A DNA stretch of 64,000 bases, taken from contig JAJQBC010000124.1 in assembly GCA_021203465.1 (NCBI GenBank), positions 38,988 to 102,987 on the forward strand. The letters run 5' to 3'. How positions within the stretch are numbered: position 1 is the first letter of the stretch; every line of letters starts with the position of its first letter. A program made the translations under genes and the position numbers. Below are positions 8,301-16,765 of this stretch, in pieces. Below the pieces are notes generated by a model. The model did no database searches and was not told the DNA's origin. It was given only the letters and a program-made list of their open reading frames with translations. This stretch comes from Lachnospiraceae bacterium. Lineage in GTDB: Bacteria; Bacillota; Clostridia; Lachnospirales; Lachnospiraceae.

Positions 8301-9752
8301 ATGGAAAAAGTACGTACTAGGTTTGCGCCGAGTCCGACCGGGCGCATGCATGTAGGAAACTTGCGGACGGCGCTCTACGCCTATCTGATCGCGAAGCACG
8401 AGGGAGGAGATTTCCTCCTGCGCATCGAGGACACCGATCAGGAGCGGCTCGTGGAGGGCGCGGTCGATATCATTTATCGGACGCTCGCGGTGACCGGACT
8501 TGTCCACGATGAGGGGCCGGATAAGGACGGCGGTGTCGGCCCCTATGTACAGAGTGAGCGGCGGAACGCCGGTATTTATATGGAATATGCCAGACAGCTT
8601 GTGGAGAAAGGCGAGGCCTATTACTGCTTCTGTGACAAGGAGCGTCTGGAGAGTTTAAAGCAGGTAGTCGCCGGCAAGGAGATCTCGGCCTATGACAAGC
8701 ACTGTCTGCATCTGTCAAAGGAGGAAATCGAGGCGAATCTTAAGGCGGGAAAGCCCTATGTCATCCGCCAGAATAATCCGCAGACCGGGACGACTACCTT
8801 CCACGACGAGATCTACGGCGACATCACGGTCGACAACGCGGAGCTCGACGACATGATCCTGATCAAGTCGGACGGCTATCCGACCTACAATTTTGCAAAT
8901 GTCGTGGACGATCATCTGATGGGGATTACCCACGTGGTGCGCGGAAATGAATATCTCTCGTCCTCGCCGAAGTACAACCGGCTCTATGAGGCTTTCGGCT
9001 GGGAGGTGCCGGTCTATGTGCACTGTCCGCTGATCACCGATGAGGAGCACAGGAAGCTGAGCAAGCGCTGCGGCCACTGCTCCTATGAGGATCTGATTGA
9101 GCAGGGATTTCTGAGCGAGGCGGTCGTGAACTTTGTGGCATTGCTTGGCTGGGCGCCGGAGGACAATCAGGAGATCATGTCCCTTGCGGAGCTCGTGGAA
9201 AAGTTCGACTATCGGCATATGAGCAAATCCCCCGCGGTCTTCGACTATGGAAAGCTGAAGTGGATGAACGGCGAGTACATCAAGGCGACGGACTTCGAAC
9301 CCTTCTATGAGCGGGCGCTGCCGTATATCCGGGAGACGATCACGAAGGACTATGATTTCCGCAAGATCGCGCAGATGGTGAAGACGCGCATCGAGATATT
9401 CCCGGATATCCCGGCGCTGATCGACTTCTTCGAGGCGGTACCGGACTATGATGTGTCGATGTATCGCCACAAGAAGATGAAGACGACGGAAGAGAGCTCG
9501 CTCACCGTACTGAAGGAGACGCTGCCGCTGCTCGAAGCGCAGGAGGATTACAGCAATGATGCGCTCTACGCGACGCTGAGCGCTTATGTGGCAGAGAAGG
9601 GCTATAAGAACGGACAGGTTATGTGGCCGGTTCGCATCGCGCTGTCCGGAAAGCAGATGACGCCGTGCGGAGCGACAGAGATTCTGGAGGTACTTGGAAA
9701 AGAGGAGAGCGTCGCCCGTATCCGGCATGCGATCGAAAAACTCGAGGCATAA
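8301..9752 (+). CDS. gltX: Glutamyl-tRNA synthetase
   Basis: Class I aminoacyl-tRNA synthetase of 483 residues that charges tRNA-Glu (and tRNA-Gln in organisms using the amidotransferase route). The N-terminal TRFAPSPTG and HVGN (HIGH signature) start the Rossmann domain; KLSKRCG is the KMSKS-type loop; the C-terminal half is the helical anticodon-binding region. I start at ATG 8301, which begins [11 protein letters not shown] and follows GGAGGAGAG; the reading frame stays open upstream to 8259 but that stretch is a hairpin leader. The gene precedes the cobalamin locus by only 45 bp, so read-through into it is possible. Confidence 0.95.
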   Translation: MEKVRTRFAPSPTGRMHVGNLRTALYAYLIAKHEGGDFLLRIEDTDQERLVEGAVDIIYRTLAVTGLVHDEGPDKDGGVGPYVQSERRNAGIYMEYARQLVEKGEAYYCFCDKERLESLKQVVAGKEISAYDKHCLHLSKEEIEANLKAGKPYVIRQNNPQTGTTTFHDEIYGDITVDNAELDDMILIKSDGYPTYNFANVVDDHLMGITHVVRGNEYLSSSPKYNRLYEAFGWEVPVYVHCPLITDEEHRKLSKRCGHCSYEDLIEQGFLSEAVVNFVALLGWAPEDNQEIMSLAELVEKFDYRHMSKSPAVFDYGKLKWMNGEYIKATDFEPFYERALPYIRETITKDYDFRKIAQMVKTRIEIFPDIPALIDFFEAVPDYDVSMYRHKKMKTTEESSLTVLKETLPLLEAQEDYSNDALYATLSAYVAEKGYKNGQVMWPVRIALSGKQMTPCGATEILEVLGKEESVARIRHAIEKLEA

Positions 9753-9769
9753 AAGCTTGGGCCTGTGCT

Positions 9770-9781
9770 GCCTGTACAGGC
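9770..9781. promoter_or_regulatory. Palindrome upstream of cobQ
   Basis: GCCTGTACAGGC, a perfect 12-bp palindrome 16 bp before the cobQ ATG in a 45-bp gap. An operator is possible but unsupported by other copies. Confidence 0.25.
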
Positions 9782-9797
9782 TCTCAGGAGGTATAAA

Positions 9798-11294
9798 ATG
9801 GCAAAAGCGATCATGATACAGGGCACGATGTCAAATTCGGGCAAAAGTTTTCTCACGGCAGGTCTCTGCCGCGTGTTCAAGCAAGACGGCTACCGGGTTG
9901 CGCCATTTAAATCTCAGAATATGGCGCTCAATTCCTACATTACAAAGGATGGTCTGGAGATTGGGCGGGCACAGGCGATGCAGGCGGAGGCCTGTGATAT
10001 TGACCCGACCGTGGATATGAACCCGATTCTGCTCAAGCCTACCAGCAATGTCGGCAGCCAGATCATTGTGAACGGCGAAGTCCGCGGCAATATGAAGGCT
10101 ATGGACTATTATCAGCGCAAAAAGGAGCTTATTCCGGATGTGATGGCTGCTTTTGAGCGGCTGAGCGCGGAATATGATATTATTGTGATCGAGGGCGCGG
10201 GCAGTCCGGCGGAGATCAACCTTCATGAAAATGATATTGTCAATATGGGCATGGCGCGTATGGCAAAGGCTCCGGTGCTTCTGGTGGGGGATATCGATCG
10301 CGGCGGCGTTTTCGCGGCGCTCTACGGCACGGTGAAGTTGCTGCCGGAGGAGGAGCAGGCCATGATCAAGGGTCTGGTCGTCAATAAGTTTCGCGGCGAT
10401 GTCAAGATTCTTGAGCCGGGGCTGGATATGATCGAGGAGCGCACTTCGATTCCGGTGGTTGGCGTTGTGCCGATGGAGCCGCTCGACATTGACGATGAGG
10501 ACAGCCTGTCCGATCGCCTGAATCAGACGGTCCGGGGCGCCGGACTTGACGTGGCGGTCATTCACCTGCCGCATATCTCAAATTTCACGGACTTCTCCGC
10601 GTTTGAACGCATGGACGGCGTATCGCTGCGTTATGTGAGGCAGCCGGGCATGCTCGCTGATCCGGATCTTATTCTGATTCCCGGTACGAAAAATACGATG
10701 GACGACATGCAGTGGCTGCGCGAATCCGGCATGGAGGCACTGATCCTGCGGCAGGCGGAGAAACACACGCCGATCATCGGCATCTGCGGCGGATTCCAGC
10801 TTCTTGGAAAAAAGATGGAAGATCCGCACGGCGTCGAGCATGGCGGAAGCATGCGCGGCATGGGACTTCTGGATACGCGGACGGTCTTCGAGGAAGCAAA
10901 GACGAGAACGCAGATCAGCGGCGTCATGGAGCAGGGCGCAGGGCTCTGGACAGACTGGCAGGGCAGGAGCGTGACCGGCTATGAGATCCACATGGGTGTG
11001 TCAGAGAATCTGGGCGGATGCAGAGAGCTGATCCGGCTCGCGGATGGGCGGATTGATGCGCTGTCAAATGAGGATGGCAGTGTGATGGGCAGTTATCTGC
11101 ACGGCATCTTTGATACGGACGGTTTTGCGGAGAGTATGATTCGTAGTCTGATGAAGGAAAAAGGAATGGATTACGGCAGCTGGCACTTTGACCTGGCGGC
11201 GCATAAGAAGCAGGAATACGACAAGCTGGCCGACCTTGTGAGAAAATCCTTTGATATGGATAAAATCTACGAGATACTGAAGGAGGGCATCTGA
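9798..11294 (+). CDS. cobQ: Cobyric acid synthase
   Basis: Amidates cobyrinic acid a,c-diamide at four side chains with glutamine and ATP, giving cobyric acid. The 498-residue protein has an N-terminal dethiobiotin-synthase-like ATPase domain (IQGTMSNSGKS phosphate loop at about residues 7-17) and a C-terminal class I glutamine amidotransferase domain with the nucleophile Cys in GICGGFQ and a downstream SYLHGIFD histidine. ATG 9798 follows AGGAGG. It opens the cobalamin locus, and its TGA overlaps the ATG of cbiC by one base, implying translational coupling. Also called cbiP. Confidence 0.95.
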   Translation: MAKAIMIQGTMSNSGKSFLTAGLCRVFKQDGYRVAPFKSQNMALNSYITKDGLEIGRAQAMQAEACDIDPTVDMNPILLKPTSNVGSQIIVNGEVRGNMKAMDYYQRKKELIPDVMAAFERLSAEYDIIVIEGAGSPAEINLHENDIVNMGMARMAKAPVLLVGDIDRGGVFAALYGTVKLLPEEEQAMIKGLVVNKFRGDVKILEPGLDMIEERTSIPVVGVVPMEPLDIDDEDSLSDRLNQTVRGAGLDVAVIHLPHISNFTDFSAFERMDGVSLRYVRQPGMLADPDLILIPGTKNTMDDMQWLRESGMEALILRQAEKHTPIIGICGGFQLLGKKMEDPHGVEHGGSMRGMGLLDTRTVFEEAKTRTQISGVMEQGAGLWTDWQGRSVTGYEIHMGVSENLGGCRELIRLADGRIDALSNEDGSVMGSYLHGIFDTDGFAESMIRSLMKEKGMDYGSWHFDLAAHKKQEYDKLADLVRKSFDMDKIYEILKEGI

Positions 11295-11923
11295 TGCTGA
11301 ACAATATAGAGATTGTGAAACCGATGGAGATCGAAAAACGGAGCATGGAGATCATCACCTCTGAACTTGGCGGGCGCAGCTGGCCGGAACCGGAGTTTTC
11401 CATTGTGAAGCGCTGCATCCACACCTCGGCAGATTTTGATTATGCAGACAACCTGTGCTTTTCTGAAAACGCGGCGATGCTCGGCGTCGAAGCCCTGCGG
11501 CGGGGCGCCTGCATCGTGACCGATACGAAGATGGCCTGGTCCGGTATCAATAAGAAAATCCTCGCGGACTACGGCGGAGAAGCTTTCTGTTTCATGAGCG
11601 ATGAGGATGTCGCAAGGGAGGCGAAGGAGCGCGAGTGCACGCGTGCGGCGATCTGTATGGAGCGAGGGGCGGCACTTGGGCGCGAGGTGATCTTTGCAGT
11701 CGGAAACGCACCGACTGCGCTCATCCGGCTCTATGAACTGATTCAGGAGCAGAAAGTAAATCCTGCGCTGATCATCGGCGCACCGGTCGGCTTCGTCAAC
11801 GTTGTCGAGGCAAAGGAGCTGATCATGACCGCCGGAGTCCCCTATATCGTGCCGAGAGGGCGCAAGGGCGGCAGCAATATCGCAGCGACGATCTGCAACG
11901 CGATGCTGTACTGGAAGGGCTGA
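11294..11923 (+). CDS. cbiC: Cobalt-precorrin-8 methylmutase
   Basis: Moves the C-11 methyl group to C-12 to form cobyrinate in the corrin ring pathway. The 209-residue length is typical of CbiC/CobH. The catalytic histidine is His43 in KRCIHTSADFDY; other family segments are TDTKMAWSGI and the glycine-rich VGNAPTAL and GAPVGFV loops. The start ATG overlaps the cobQ stop by one base. A GNAT gene follows at 3 bp. Confidence 0.95.
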   Translation: MLNNIEIVKPMEIEKRSMEIITSELGGRSWPEPEFSIVKRCIHTSADFDYADNLCFSENAAMLGVEALRRGACIVTDTKMAWSGINKKILADYGGEAFCFMSDEDVAREAKERECTRAAICMERGAALGREVIFAVGNAPTALIRLYELIQEQKVNPALIIGAPVGFVNVVEAKELIMTAGVPYIVPRGRKGGSNIAATICNAMLYWKG

Positions 11924-11926
11924 TAT

Positions 11927-12418
11927 ATGAGTATCACAGTTAGAAAATATATGGAGGCTGATGTTCCCGCCATGAACACGATCTGGAATGAGGTTGTCGA
12001 GGACGGGGTCGCGTTTCCGCAGGAAGAATTCTTGAACGACGAGACAGGTCGCGCGTTTTTCGCCGGGCAGACTTACTGCGGCGTTGCGGAGGATACAGAT
12101 ACCGGCATAATCTACGGGCTCTATATCCTGCACCCGAACAATATCGGCCGCTGTTGCCATATCTGCAACGCAAGTTATGCGGTGAAAAGAGACAGCCGTG
12201 GTCTGCATATCGGCGAAGGGCTGGTGTCGGACTGTCTTGCGCAGGCGAAGCGCTGCGGTTATCGTGTGCTGCAGTTCAATGCGGTCGTCGCCACGAACAT
12301 GCACGCGAGGCATCTCTACGAGCGTCTCGGCTTTACGCAGCTCGGCGTGATTCCGGGCGGTTTCCGCATGAAGGACGGGCATTATGAGGATATTTGTCCG
12401 TATTATCATGTACTTTAG
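11927..12418 (+). CDS. GNAT-family N-acetyltransferase
   Basis: A 163-residue GCN5-related acetyltransferase that would transfer acetyl from acetyl-CoA to an amine. The fold is complete: an N-terminal VRKYMEADVPAM start, a central ASYAVKRDSRGLHIGEGL stretch forming the pyrophosphate-binding loop, and a C-terminal ARHLYERLGF strand-helix. The substrate is unknown. It sits 3 bp after cbiC with TATATGAG-type spacing and no strong ribosome binding site, so it may be coupled to cbiC. It is also the last GC-rich gene before the Fic cassette. A role in cobalamin metabolism is not supported by anything in the sequence. Confidence 0.8.
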   Translation: MSITVRKYMEADVPAMNTIWNEVVEDGVAFPQEEFLNDETGRAFFAGQTYCGVAEDTDTGIIYGLYILHPNNIGRCCHICNASYAVKRDSRGLHIGEGLVSDCLAQAKRCGYRVLQFNAVVATNMHARHLYERLGFTQLGVIPGGFRMKDGHYEDICPYYHVL

Positions 12419-12501
12419 CAATAATCAGAGATATTCTGATGTTTTGTCGAGGACTGCTGACAATGGAAAGAGAAGAATGATAGTAGAAACAGGTGAGCAA
12501 T

Positions 12502-13230
12502 ATGACACTGCTGGAAACACTGCGGCATGAAAAGAAAGGAAAGATAAAAGGCGGTATTTATCATCGGCTTCAGGTCGAGATGACCTACAACTCCAACCAT
12601 ATGGAGGGCAGCCGCCTGACGCAGGAACAGACACAGTATATCTATGAGACAAACACGGTGGGCGTGGAGGGTGATGCACTGAATGTGGACGATATCGTGG
12701 AGACGGTCAATCATTTCCGATGTATTGATCTGGTGATCGAAGATGTGGAACACTCACTGAGTGAGGAATTTATCAAGACGCTTCACCAAACGTTGAAAAC
12801 AGGCACCAGCGATTCCCGCAAGGACTGGTTTGCTGTCGGAGAATATAAAAAACTGGCGAATGAGGTTGGTATGATGGAGACGACAGCGCCGGAGGATGTG
12901 CCGCGGCGCATGAGGGAACTGCTGCATTTCTACACGGACGATGAAAAGAAAACACTGGAACAGTTGCTGGAATTTCACTATTCTTTTGAGAGGATTCATC
13001 CTTTTCAGGATGGTAACGGGCGTGTGGGACGGCTGATTCTTCTGAAAGAGTGCCTGCGCAATGATATCGTTCCTTTTATCATCAGTGATGACCTGAAGTA
13101 TTACTATTACAGGGGACTACGCGAGTGGAAGTCGGAGAGAGGATATCTGCGGGATACCTGCCTGACTGCACAGGATCGGTTCAAGAAATATCTGGATTAT
13201 TTTGGAGTAAAATATAGAAACGTAAAATGA
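12502..13230 (+). CDS. Fic family protein (AMP transferase fold, class II)
   Basis: A 242-residue Fic-domain protein. The active-site loop HPFQDGNGRVGR (residues 166-177) is canonical, with the catalytic His and the Gly-Asn-Gly phosphate anion loop intact. An N-terminal inhibitory helix is visible as Ser31-x-x-x-Glu35-Gly36, the S/TxxxE(G/N) motif of self-inhibited class II Fic proteins, in which the Glu blocks ATP. Such proteins AMPylate proteins or act as toxins. ATG 12502 follows AGGTGA; an in-frame GTG at 12493 lies in that site. It is AT-richer than its neighbours and starts a three-gene cassette inserted in the cobalamin locus. Confidence 0.88.
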   Translation: MTLLETLRHEKKGKIKGGIYHRLQVEMTYNSNHMEGSRLTQEQTQYIYETNTVGVEGDALNVDDIVETVNHFRCIDLVIEDVEHSLSEEFIKTLHQTLKTGTSDSRKDWFAVGEYKKLANEVGMMETTAPEDVPRRMRELLHFYTDDEKKTLEQLLEFHYSFERIHPFQDGNGRVGRLILLKECLRNDIVPFIISDDLKYYYYRGLREWKSERGYLRDTCLTAQDRFKKYLDYFGVKYRNVK

Positions 13231-13255
13231 ATGCGATTTAATGAGGAAACAGAAT

Positions 13256-13717
13256 ATGATTTTATATCATGCCAGCAAGATAGAAGTCCCCTGGCCTGAG
13301 GTTCGTAAATCAAGATATACCAAAGATTTCTCATGGGGATTTTACTGCACAAACAGGAAAGAGCAGGCCGTCCGCTGGGCAAATCGGGGAACAGGGACTC
13401 CCGTGGTCGACCGCTACGAGTATGAGGAGAATCTCAGCCTGCGTATTCTGAGATTTGAAAAAATGACAGACGAATGGCTGGATTTCATTGCCCGGTGTCG
13501 ATCGGGAAATGTCCATGATTACGATATTGTGGAAGGGCCGATGGCAAATGATACGGTGTGGAACTATGTCAATGACTTTATCAACGGTACAATTAGCAGA
13601 AAGCAGTTTTGGGCGCTTGCGGAATTTCGATATCCGACGCACCAGATCAGTTTTCATACGTTAAATGCACTGAACTGTCTGACGTTTCTGGGAAGCGAGG
13701 TCATCTATGACAGATAA
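13256..13717 (+). CDS. DUF3990 protein, ADP-ribosyltransferase-like toxin candidate
   Basis: A 153-residue protein matching my recollection of the DUF3990 family, which belongs to the ADP-ribosyltransferase superfamily. It starts LYHAS (His5), then DFSWGFYCTN (Tyr30) with a following QAVRWA helix, and ends with a QISFHT-like strand; together these resemble the His-Tyr-(Gln/Glu) triad of PARP-like transferases. ATG 13256 is preceded by GAGGAAA at about 8 nt; an upstream in-frame ATG at 13241 has no ribosome binding site. Its stop lies 11 bp inside the next gene. Activity and target are inferred; a non-enzymatic member is possible. Confidence 0.6.
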   Translation: MILYHASKIEVPWPEVRKSRYTKDFSWGFYCTNRKEQAVRWANRGTGTPVVDRYEYEENLSLRILRFEKMTDEWLDFIARCRSGNVHDYDIVEGPMANDTVWNYVNDFINGTISRKQFWALAEFRYPTHQISFHTLNALNCLTFLGSEVIYDR

Positions 13718-14150
13718 AGAAAAAAATGATTACTTTTATGTCTGTTCATTGATTGAATTTACGGCGCGAAAAACAAATAACAAGAGGGGCATTGTGGTGA
13801 ATGCTCTGGGACTTGACGGCGTCAGAAAACAGCTCAAAGATGCGGAAGTCAATCACTGTCTTTCCTTTGAACAAATCTCAGACGAATTGATCGGGCAGTA
13901 CGCTGTGACAGATGGAAATTTCGATACAATCACGAATTGCAAATATCGTATCCCCGGGTTTATGGATATCGGAAGGCTCTACATGTATCTGATTCAGGAT
14001 CTGGCAAAGCCTGGGACGGAAGCAGAGACTCTGATGGTGGTATTTAAATCTTTTCTCAGCGATGAGATATCAAATTTTTCTACGGGAGTATATTATGAGA
14101 ATCTGAGCTATCTGGAAGAATCATTTAAGGCAGGATATTTATTGGAATAA
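13707..14150 (+). CDS. DUF3791-like small protein, partner of the DUF3990 gene
   Basis: A 147-residue acidic protein. Its N-terminal third (FYVCSLIEFTAR, then ISDELIGQYAV) looks like the short DUF3791 domain that often accompanies DUF3990 genes in Clostridia; the rest I do not recognise. No membrane segment or signal peptide is present. The 11-bp overlap with the upstream gene implies coupled translation, as in toxin-antitoxin pairs, and this protein would be the natural antitoxin candidate. It closes the AT-rich cassette 15 bp before cobT. Family assignment is tentative. Confidence 0.5.
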   Translation: MTDKEKNDYFYVCSLIEFTARKTNNKRGIVVNALGLDGVRKQLKDAEVNHCLSFEQISDELIGQYAVTDGNFDTITNCKYRIPGFMDIGRLYMYLIQDLAKPGTEAETLMVVFKSFLSDEISNFSTGVYYENLSYLEESFKAGYLLE

Positions 14151-14165
14151 GGAGAGGAATAAAGG

Positions 14166-15227
14166 ATGGAGGATTTACAGAAGATCATTTCGGAAATCGT
14201 CCCGATCGACCGGGACATCATGGAGGAGACCTGGAAGTGCTGGGATTCGCTTGCGAAGCCGCTGCGAGGCCTGGGCTGGCTCGAGGAGGCGCTCGTGCAG
14301 ATCGCCGGCATCATGGGGACGACCACGCCGCATCCGGATAAGCGGGCTACCGTCATCATGGGCGCGGACAACGGCGTCGTCGCGGAGGGCGTGACACAGA
14401 CCGACAGCTCGGTGACGATTCAGGTGCTGGAGAATATGGGTGACGGTATGTCTACGGCCTGTATTATGGGAAAGCTGGCCGGTTGCGACTCCGTGCCGGT
14501 CAATATCGGGTCTCTGACTGATGCGAAGCATCCGAAGATTCAGAACCGTGTCGTGCGCTATGGCACCGGAAATATCGCGACAGGACCGGCCATGACGCGC
14601 GAGGAGTGTGTGCGGGCGATCATGACCGGCGTTGATGTTGTCCGTGAGTTGAAGAAAGATGGATATCAGCTCATCGTCACCGGCGAGATGGGCATCGGAA
14701 ATACGACGACGAGCGCGGCCTGCGCGGCGGTGCTCTTTGACCGCGATCCGGAGGATGTCACAGGGCGCGGAGCAGGGCTTTCGAGTGAAGGCCTGAAGCG
14801 TAAGGTCGACGCGATTCGCCGTGCGATCGCGGTCAATCAGCCGGACAAGACGGATGCGATTGACGTGATCTCAAAAGTCGGCGGACTCGACATCGCCGGG
14901 CTTGTCGGCTGTTATCTCGGCGCGGCGCACGAGCATATGCCTGTTCTGATCGACGGGTTCATTTCGGCTGTTTCCGCGTATCTGGCAGGGATGCTCTGCG
15001 AAACGGCGAAAGAGTATATGATTGCGACGCACGATTCGACCGAGCCGGCAGCGCATATGGTTCTCGAGCAGCTCGGTATGAAAGCTCCGCTGCAGGCAGG
15101 CATGCATCTCGGCGAGGGGACGGGGGCGATCATGGGACTGGCGCTGATCGATCAGGCCATGAACGTCTATTATCACATGGTGACCTGGGACGGCGCGCAT
15201 GTGGAGGCCTATGAGCACTTGAAGTAA
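14166..15227 (+). CDS. cobT: Nicotinate-nucleotide:dimethylbenzimidazole phosphoribosyltransferase
   Basis: Activates the lower-ligand base of cobalamin: nicotinate mononucleotide plus benzimidazole gives alpha-ribazole phosphate. The 353 residues match CobT. Visible family elements are the GADNGVVAEGV and GEMGIGNTTTSAA loops that bind substrate phosphates and base, and the C-terminal HLGEGTGAIMG segment containing the catalytic Glu. ATG 14166 follows GGAGAGGAATAAAGG. With cobU, cobS and cobC further on it completes nucleotide-loop assembly. The Fic cassette separates it from cbiC. Confidence 0.95.
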   Translation: MEDLQKIISEIVPIDRDIMEETWKCWDSLAKPLRGLGWLEEALVQIAGIMGTTTPHPDKRATVIMGADNGVVAEGVTQTDSSVTIQVLENMGDGMSTACIMGKLAGCDSVPVNIGSLTDAKHPKIQNRVVRYGTGNIATGPAMTREECVRAIMTGVDVVRELKKDGYQLIVTGEMGIGNTTTSAACAAVLFDRDPEDVTGRGAGLSSEGLKRKVDAIRRAIAVNQPDKTDAIDVISKVGGLDIAGLVGCYLGAAHEHMPVLIDGFISAVSAYLAGMLCETAKEYMIATHDSTEPAAHMVLEQLGMKAPLQAGMHLGEGTGAIMGLALIDQAMNVYYHMVTWDGAHVEAYEHLK

Positions 15228-15280
15228 CAGTTCCGGGAAAAGCAGAGAATCGTTAAGCCTCAGATATATGATGCGCAAGC

Positions 15281-15326
15281 GGCATGTAGCTTTCGAAAAA
15301 GGAGGTCTGTGGCCTGCTGTTCCGAA
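15281..15326 (-). repeat. Imperfect dispersed intergenic repeat, copy B
   Basis: The reverse-strand partner of 7132-7177, lying in the 137-bp gap between cobT and cbiD. The rest of that gap holds no gene that I can support. Confidence 0.45.
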
Positions 15327-15364
15327 CAATTATAACTTGAAGTAGTAACTGGCAGGAGCGTTCG

Positions 15365-16606
15365 ATGGAAGAATTTGTCTACAAAAATCACAAAAAACTG
15401 CGCTACGGCTACACGACCGGCTCCTGCGCGGCAGCGGCGGCGAAGGCTGCCGCCACCATGCTCCTGAGTGGACGCGAAATCTCCTATGTCGAACTTATGA
15501 CGCCGAAGGGCGTGGCGCTTCATCTGGAGGTGCTGGATATTCGCCGGGAGATCGACAGTGTGAGCTGCGCGATCCAGAAGGATGGCGGCGACGACCCGGA
15601 TGTGACGAACGGAATTCTGGTCTACGCGAAGGTACAGAGGAGGGGGCCACAGACCAGAGTGTCGGAATCTATCGGCGACAATCGCACGGCGACGACGCAG
15701 TCTGACAGTGATCAGGGGGAGAATGGATGCGAATCGGGCGCGGCGCATGATTCTGGCCGCATCCATATCGACGGCGGAGTTGGCGTGGGGCGTGTCACGA
15801 AGCCGGGATTGGAACAGCCGGTCGGCGAGGCGGCGATCAACCGAGTGCCGCGACAGATGATTCACGAAAATCTGGAATCGGTGTGTACAAAGTATCATTA
15901 CGACGGCGAACTCGATGTGACGATTTCGATCCCGGCAGGGGAAGAACTTGCGGCAAAGACCTTCAACCCCAGACTCGGCATTGTGGGCGGCATTTCCGTG
16001 CTCGGCACGAGTGGGATTGTGGAGCCGATGAGCGAGCAGGCATTGATCGAGACGATCCGTGTGGAGATGCGTCAGAAGCTGGCGAACGGCATGGAGTATC
16101 TTCTGGTAGTTCCTGGCAACTACGGCATCGATTTTCTCTCACAGTACGGACACGGCCTTGATCTTGAGGATGCGGTGAAATGCAGCAATTTTGTTGGCGA
16201 GGCGCTCGACGCCGCAGTGGAATTCGGGGCGAAGGGCGTACTGCTGGTCGGACATATTGGGAAGTTTGTCAAGCTGGCAGGCGGGATCATGAACACGCAT
16301 TCTCATAACGCGGATGCGCGCATGGAACTTCTGACTGTACACGCTGCGCTTCTGGGCGCGCCGGTAGAATTATTGCAGAAGATGATGGACTGCGTGACGA
16401 CCGACGACGCGCTGAAATATCTCGACGACGCGCAGCTGATCGAGCCGGTTATGGGGCGTCTGATGGAGCGCATGGAGTTCTATGTGAATCAGCGGGCGAT
16501 GCATGAACTGGAGCTCGGCGTCATCACCTTTTCAAACGTGTATGGTGTTCTCGGGCAGACGGCAAAGGTTCCGGAGCTTGTGGAGAAAATCGTGGCGCAG
16601 AGATGA
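15365..16606 (+). CDS. cbiD: Cobalt-precorrin-5B C1-methyltransferase
   Basis: SAM-dependent methylation at C-1 in the anaerobic corrin pathway. The N-terminal YGYTTGSCAAAA and the GGVGVGRVTKPGL segments identify CbiD; the C-terminal half carries GHIGKFVKLAGG and the HSHNADAR region. At 413 residues it is longer than the usual 360-380 because residues 91-131 (DNA 15635-15757) are an inserted polar, low-complexity stretch between YAKV and the RIHIDGG strand. The reading frame is kept and both flanks are intact, so the enzyme is probably functional. The ATG follows GGCAGGAGCG. Confidence 0.93.
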   Translation: MEEFVYKNHKKLRYGYTTGSCAAAAAKAAATMLLSGREISYVELMTPKGVALHLEVLDIRREIDSVSCAIQKDGGDDPDVTNGILVYAKVQRRGPQTRVSESIGDNRTATTQSDSDQGENGCESGAAHDSGRIHIDGGVGVGRVTKPGLEQPVGEAAINRVPRQMIHENLESVCTKYHYDGELDVTISIPAGEELAAKTFNPRLGIVGGISVLGTSGIVEPMSEQALIETIRVEMRQKLANGMEYLLVVPGNYGIDFLSQYGHGLDLEDAVKCSNFVGEALDAAVEFGAKGVLLVGHIGKFVKLAGGIMNTHSHNADARMELLTVHAALLGAPVELLQKMMDCVTTDDALKYLDDAQLIEPVMGRLMERMEFYVNQRAMHELELGVITFSNVYGVLGQTAKVPELVEKIVAQR

Positions 16607-16765
16607 GCGCGCAGCGAGTCTTGTGTGTTCATCTCGTCTGCTCTGTTTTCAAGGCTCAAAGAGACCGCGGAACAATCGACTTTTATACTTCGTGATGTCC
16701 ACGCTGGCGGACATATCCGTTTATAAAGAATGATGCAACGAAAACGATACTGACAGGTGGCTGTT

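Noticed and set aside
8715..9728. Minus-strand open frame of about 337 codons opposite gltX
   Set aside because: A shadow of the GC-rich gltX frame, with composition unlike real proteins here.
16607..16765. Small gene in the cbiD-cbiG gap
   Set aside because: No frame with a ribosome binding site and plausible composition; only a weak ATGTCC/GGACAT hairpin.
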